DNA of 64,000 bases from contig NZ_LKBD01000003.1 in assembly GCF_001399975.1 (NCBI RefSeq), positions 124,001 to 188,000 of the forward strand, given 5' to 3'. Each line of letters opens with the position of its first letter. Positions within the stretch are counted from its first letter, which is position 1. The translations under genes and the position numbers were made by a program. This DNA comes from Pseudoalteromonas sp. P1-9. GTDB taxonomy: Bacteria > Pseudomonadota > Gammaproteobacteria > Enterobacterales > Alteromonadaceae. Below, one piece after another: positions 60,508 to 64,000 of this stretch. The notes under the pieces were generated by a model. That model was given only the letters and a program-made list of their open reading frames with translations, searched no databases and was not told the DNA's origin.

Positions 60508-61245
60508 ATGAAAATTAAAGTCGTGATTTTAATCCTAGTGTCTCTCGTTGTGGGTGCAGCCTATTTATACGGAATATCTGATGAGCACACGCAGCCTGCT
60601 CAGCAAGTTGAGTCTGTGGTTGTTGCCACAGAACAGCCTAGCGAATTAGTGCTCGCCGCTGGCACTTTAGGGGCAGGAAAAGACGTTACCACGGATGAAA
60701 TAGAAATCACAGTTCAGCCAGCAAAGCCACAAGGCGCCGACATGCCTGAGCAAACAAAAAGTCATTACAGCAATATCATAAAATCGTCACCAGAAGCAAA
60801 ACACTATTTAGCCGATGCTGGGCTTATTCCTTCTGATTTAAACGGTGAGCACTATGTTGAATTTGATCTCGACGCGTTACGGGCGCTTGAAGAGGGCAAT
60901 ACGTTTGATATGGCAATACCACAAACGGCTGAAGAATTTTCAGCGGAAGTCACTAAGGTAACGGTTTTCCCCAATGGGGATAAAAGTGTTCATGCCTTAG
61001 TGGTGGGTGGCGATGGGCGTTTTCATAATACCGTACTGACGGTTGGCAGTGACGCGCTTTATGGCCAATTTACGGTACCGTCAGGTAACTATGCATTTGA
61101 ATCTAAAAATCAGCATGGTTGGATAGCCGCTAAACGTGATCTTTATAAAAATCATGTTGAGCATATGCCAAACCAAGGTGATAGCGATGACCACACGTCA
61201 TCACATAATCATGACCCCATGTCGGTGGTCGATAATGGCAAATAA
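60508..61245 (+). CDS. Membrane-anchored periplasmic protein, possibly a CpaB-type protease chaperone
   Basis: 245 residues: one N-terminal membrane helix (about 5-22), a proline/glutamate linker, then a soluble periplasmic domain (VEFDLDALRALEEGNTFDM, FPNGDKSVHALVVGGDGRFH) and a histidine- and aspartate-rich tail. It is 23 bp upstream of a secreted metzincin gene. The layout and the TFDMAIPQ segment recall metalloprotease secretion chaperones such as CpaB of Acinetobacter, which bind the protease before type II secretion. The assignment is tentative, since homology was judged by eye; an inhibitor of the protease is the alternative. Confidence 0.5.
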   Translation: MKIKVVILILVSLVVGAAYLYGISDEHTQPAQQVESVVVATEQPSELVLAAGTLGAGKDVTTDEIEITVQPAKPQGADMPEQTKSHYSNIIKSSPEAKHYLADAGLIPSDLNGEHYVEFDLDALRALEEGNTFDMAIPQTAEEFSAEVTKVTVFPNGDKSVHALVVGGDGRFHNTVLTVGSDALYGQFTVPSGNYAFESKNQHGWIAAKRDLYKNHVEHMPNQGDSDDHTSSHNHDPMSVVDNGK

Positions 61246-61268
61246 GCCAATCTAAAAGGGAAATCAAA

Positions 61269-62015
61269 ATGAAGAAAATGGTAAAATCGGCTGCAGTAGC
61301 GGCAGCCTTACTTGCGTCTAACGCTTATGCAGCAACCATTGATATTGCAGTGTTATACACAGATGAAGCAGCACGTAAAACGGGCAACATTAACACTAAA
61401 ATTAACCAGTTAATCTCGTTTTCAAATCAGGTGTATAGCCAAAATGGCAATAACATTACGCTACGCTTAGTAGGCTCTTCAAGTATTGGTAATGTAAGCG
61501 CACAGCCAACAGAAGGTATGCTACGTTCATTAACAAACAGTTCAAGCATTCAAAATTACCGTAACCAAACACGTGCAGATATGGTTGCATTACTGGGTAC
61601 TAGTCAAGCCGTTGGTGATAATTCGGGTTTAATTTCATGCGGTATTGCGTGGGTTGGCCAAGGCAGCAACGGTCGCTTATACAATTCGTCAAGTGATCTA
61701 ATGTATAGCATTACAGCGGTAGATTGTGGTGCTACGACCTTTGTTCATGAACTTGGCCACAATATGGGATTAGCGCACTCACGTAAGCAAGGTGATACGC
61801 GTGGTGGCGTGTATGTTGATGGCATGGGTCATGGTGTACAAAATGTATTTGCTTCAATTATGGCGTATCCTCATGTGTTTGGCAGTGCAACACAGTATGA
61901 CTACTTTTCTAACCCAAATTGGAGCCTTGGTAGTTACCCGTATGGCGTAACAGGCCAATCATACGCGCACAAAACCGTAAATGCTGTGCGCGATCAAATC
62001 GCTAGCTTTAAATAA
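61269..62015 (+). CDS. Small secreted zinc metalloprotease (metzincin, reprolysin-like M12)
   Basis: 248 residues with a signal peptide (about 1-21, ending NAYA) and a mature part beginning ATIDIAVLYTDEAARKTG. The zinc motif HELGHNMGLAH (HExxHxxGxxH) and the Met-turn SIMAYP are intact. There is no pro-domain, so latency must be handled otherwise, perhaps by the membrane-anchored protein encoded just upstream. GGAAATC precedes the ATG. Likely exported by type II secretion. Confidence 0.88.
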   Translation: MKKMVKSAAVAAALLASNAYAATIDIAVLYTDEAARKTGNINTKINQLISFSNQVYSQNGNNITLRLVGSSSIGNVSAQPTEGMLRSLTNSSSIQNYRNQTRADMVALLGTSQAVGDNSGLISCGIAWVGQGSNGRLYNSSSDLMYSITAVDCGATTFVHELGHNMGLAHSRKQGDTRGGVYVDGMGHGVQNVFASIMAYPHVFGSATQYDYFSNPNWSLGSYPYGVTGQSYAHKTVNAVRDQIASFK

Positions 62016-62032
62016 TTTTTAAAGCACCCCTG

Positions 62033-62563
62033 TTAAGGAGAGTAAAAGTTCTCTCCTTTTTCACACAACACCATAAATAAGCGCAGATCCAATTCACATT
62101 CAAAATAGTTTGCTTGCATGTGGCAGCATAAGTTGTAAAAGCTTTTGTTATGGTCTTTTTCTTTAAAATGTGCGAGTTCATGAACGACTAACGCTTTTAA
62201 TACTTCTAAAGGGGCATATTTTAATTGATTTGCCACCGCGATATGGTGCTGAGCTTTAAGTTTTTTACCGTGTGCGTGTCGTTTAAAGGTATGCGTACCA
62301 AGTGCATTGAGCACCAAGTCTTTTCGCTTTTCATACCTTACCGAGTTCAATTTTGCGGCATTTTTCAAAAACTGTTGTTTTAGCGTGTTGGTATATTCAT
62401 AAAGCGTTTTTTCAGAATTATATTGATGGCCGCTTGGGTATTTTTTCTTAAAGTACTGAATTAACTTACCTGAGCTTATCAGGGTGTTAACCTGCGCTTT
62501 TATTGGCTCAGGGTAACCGTTAAAGTAGTTCATGTACGGTGAGGTGTTATCGATTGCTGACAT
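62033..62563 (-). CDS. YgjP-like (WLM/M48-type) metallopeptidase-domain protein
   Basis: 176 residues. LKALVVHELAHFKEKDHN followed by KSFYNLCCHMQANY is the YgjP-type zinc motif HExxH-x4-DH. Short cytosolic protein; other members are studied poorly. Follows the DUF72 gene by 6 bp, forming a two-gene unit near aspS. Confidence 0.8.
   Translation of the reverse strand: MSAIDNTSPYMNYFNGYPEPIKAQVNTLISSGKLIQYFKKKYPSGHQYNSEKTLYEYTNTLKQQFLKNAAKLNSVRYEKRKDLVLNALGTHTFKRHAHGKKLKAQHHIAVANQLKYAPLEVLKALVVHELAHFKEKDHNKSFYNLCCHMQANYFECELDLRLFMVLCEKGENFYSP
62035..62061. terminator. Terminator between the metzincin and YgjP-like genes
   Basis: AAGGAGAG / CTCTCCTT stem then TTT; its left side includes the final codons of the minus-strand gene. 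Confidence 0.6.
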
Positions 62564-62569
62564 ACATAC

Positions 62570-63418
62570 CTAAAATAAGTCGTTTTGTTTTGCTTCTGTT
62601 TGCGCAGGAAAAGGCGCTAACACATTATGGTTAAAGCCACCATCTTGGCAAAACTGGCGCGCAAGTTGGGCTGAGTCGTGGTTGTCGGCAGTATGAAAAA
62701 ATACATACGGTGTTTTACCTTCACTTTGCCATTGTTTTATTTTTTTGACCCAAGGCGCATAAAAGGCATGATTATTTTTTAATGTTGAACAGCCAACAAA
62801 ACGGATAATCGGCTTTTCTCCGGTTGCGATAACATTGACAGGCACGCGTGGTTTTTTATTTTGCGCATCGATAATCGCATCTGTATTTGCAGGCTCAGAA
62901 AAAAGTGCTCGGGTATCCATTATAATGCGGTCAACATTGTGACGCATGAGTAGCTGATTAAAACGCTTTTCATTGTCGTCTTTTTGGAAAAAGTCAAGGT
63001 GTCTTACTTCAATGGATAATGGAATGTGCTTCGGCCAAATTTGAATAAATTGCTCAATTCGCGGCATGTAAGCGGGCGAACATGATTTGGGCAACTGCAG
63101 CATTACAGAACCTATTTTTGGCAGTAATGGGTCAAATAAGGTGAGCCAATCTTTGAGGTCTTGATTTATGCCTTCTAGCGCCATTTGATGCGAAATACGT
63201 TTCGGTATTTTAAAGGTAAAGCGAAATTCATCAGCAGTGCTTTGATACCAGTTATTAATTGCTGTTGGCGTAGGGTCGGCGTAAAAGCTGGTATTGCCCT
63301 CCACAGTATTAAAAATTTGGGCATATTGCGAAAGCATTTCACTGTTTTTACAGTGGCGTGTGAACACACGACCTTTCCAGTGATTACTGGACCACTGTGG
63401 GCAACCTAAATACAGCAT
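62570..63418 (-). CDS. DUF72-family protein (YecE-like)
   Basis: 282 residues. LYLGCPQWSSNHWKG, VEGNTSFYADPT, FRFTFKIPKRISHQ, SVMLQLPKSC and VFFHTADNHDSAQLA are DUF72 hallmarks; TIM-barrel fold, function unknown. YecE also lies close to aspS in E. coli. Confidence 0.88.
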   Translation of the reverse strand: MLYLGCPQWSSNHWKGRVFTRHCKNSEMLSQYAQIFNTVEGNTSFYADPTPTAINNWYQSTADEFRFTFKIPKRISHQMALEGINQDLKDWLTLFDPLLPKIGSVMLQLPKSCSPAYMPRIEQFIQIWPKHIPLSIEVRHLDFFQKDDNEKRFNQLLMRHNVDRIIMDTRALFSEPANTDAIIDAQNKKPRVPVNVIATGEKPIIRFVGCSTLKNNHAFYAPWVKKIKQWQSEGKTPYVFFHTADNHDSAQLARQFCQDGGFNHNVLAPFPAQTEAKQNDLF

Positions 63419-63591
63419 TTAGAAAATTATTTGATGAGCAATTTTTGTAGTTTATCAAAGACGGAATTTACTCTCTACACTCGCAATTTTAAAGCGCTTA
63501 AGTATAATTGGCGTTTATTTTTTAGTGATGACTAATTTCGAGCCGATTATGTGTTCGAAAAATTGATAAGTCTTTTACGGACAGGATAGAT

Positions 63592-64000
63592 ATGCGCTCT
63601 ATATATTGCGGACAAGTAAATAAATCAAACGTAGAACAAACGGTCGAACTGTGTGGTTGGATCAATAAACGCCGTGACCTAGGTGGCTTAATCTTTATCG
63701 ACTTACGCGACCGCGAAGGGTTAGTGCAAGTGGTATTTGATCCAGACGTTGAAGGCTTAATGGATACCGCTAACCAATTACGTAACGAGTTTTGTGTAAA
63801 AGTAACGGGTGTTGTACGTGCTCGCCCAGAAAGCCAAATCAACAAAGATATGGCGACAGGTGAAGTAGAAATTTTAGGTAAAGGGTTAGAGATCATTAAC
63901 CGTTCTGAACCTCTACCACTTGATTTTAATCAGCAAAACTCTGAAGAAATGCGTTTGAAGTATCGCTATTTAGATCTTCGTCGTATCGAAATGAGTGAGC
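63592..64000 (+). CDS. aspS: Aspartyl-tRNA synthetase, N-terminal part (3' end outside window)
   Basis: 136 codons to the window edge. ATG at 63592 with GGATAG upstream. The N-terminal OB-fold anticodon-binding domain is seen: [36 protein letters not shown], then the start of the catalytic region at [13 protein letters not shown]. It charges tRNA-Asp, six copies of which lie 17 kb upstream. Confidence 0.96.
   Translation, partial: MRSIYCGQVNKSNVEQTVELCGWINKRRDLGGLIFIDLRDREGLVQVVFDPDVEGLMDTANQLRNEFCVKVTGVVRARPESQINKDMATGEVEILGKGLEIINRSEPLPLDFNQQNSEEMRLKYRYLDLRRIEMSE

Overview
The window reads as a moderately AT-rich gammaproteobacterial chromosome, most likely Pseudoalteromonas or a close Alteromonadales relative. 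The evidence is gene content and order: gloB-yafS-rnhA-dnaQ next to mltD, rlmE-ftsH-folP-glmM-tpiA-secG-tRNA-Leu, cmoA/cmoB and aspS near yecE/ygjP-like genes, plus families common in marine gammaproteobacteria (DUF3019, DUF3334, DUF4856, TIGR03503, MipA/OmpV). This assignment is inferred from recalled families and gene order; no database was searched.

Layout. 1-474: 3' end of ilvY. 644-3789: a four-gene envelope/signalling cassette (MipA-like outer-membrane protein, DUF3019 secreted protein, OmpR-type regulator, histidine kinase). 3865-10371: a Fur-boxed iron module (DUF4856 lipoprotein, imelysin-like lipoprotein, FecA-like TonB receptor, fatty-acid-hydroxylase membrane protein). 10403-16955: pepD, two small genes, a KefB/YbaL-type antiporter, Spo0M-like, elaA and an NSS transporter. 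17121-20384: a second, paralogous copy of the MipA-DUF3019-RR-HK cassette in opposite orientation. 20583-28328: serine hydrolase, yhbY, then rlmE-ftsH-folP-glmM-tpiA-secG-tRNA-Leu(GAG).

28303-34470 is a genomic island of about 6.1 kb integrated at the 3' end of tRNA-Leu. It has a 28-bp repeat of the tRNA end at each side, a decayed tyrosine-recombinase tail, and a cargo of metallo-beta-lactamase-fold protein, Grx2-like protein and Bcr/CflA-type MFS pump with a divergent LysR regulator, plus two small unknown genes. 34631-45501 is ordinary chromosome: GNAT, YfcC transporter, queC/queE, mltD, gloB, yafS-like, an MBL persulfide-dioxygenase-like gene, rnhA, dnaQ and TIGR03503. A MITE-like element of about 0.3 kb sits at 41700-42002, with an inverted second copy at 59375-59641.

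45529-46225 holds a strong promoter and six identical tRNA-Asp(GTC) genes. Five of them have their own different but complementary leader/trailer pair. Then come a small gene broken by an in-frame TGA, a type IV pilin-like gene, an ABC ATPase/membrane-protein pair, a secreted protein of unknown function, fadE, small envelope genes, yafJ, a DUF3108 gene, purN, purM, cmoB, cmoA, DUF3334, a CpaB-like membrane protein followed by a small metzincin protease, YgjP-like, DUF72 and the start of aspS.

The most interesting items are three. First, the twin MipA-DUF3019-two-component cassettes, which share an identical 11-bp gene overlap, a four-cysteine DUF3019 signature and phased TGTA half-sites about 62 bp upstream of both mipA genes. 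Second, the covarying leader-trailer helices around the tRNA-Asp genes. Third, the MITE-like repeat, which supplies stop codons to two convergent genes and sits 12 bp upstream of a third.
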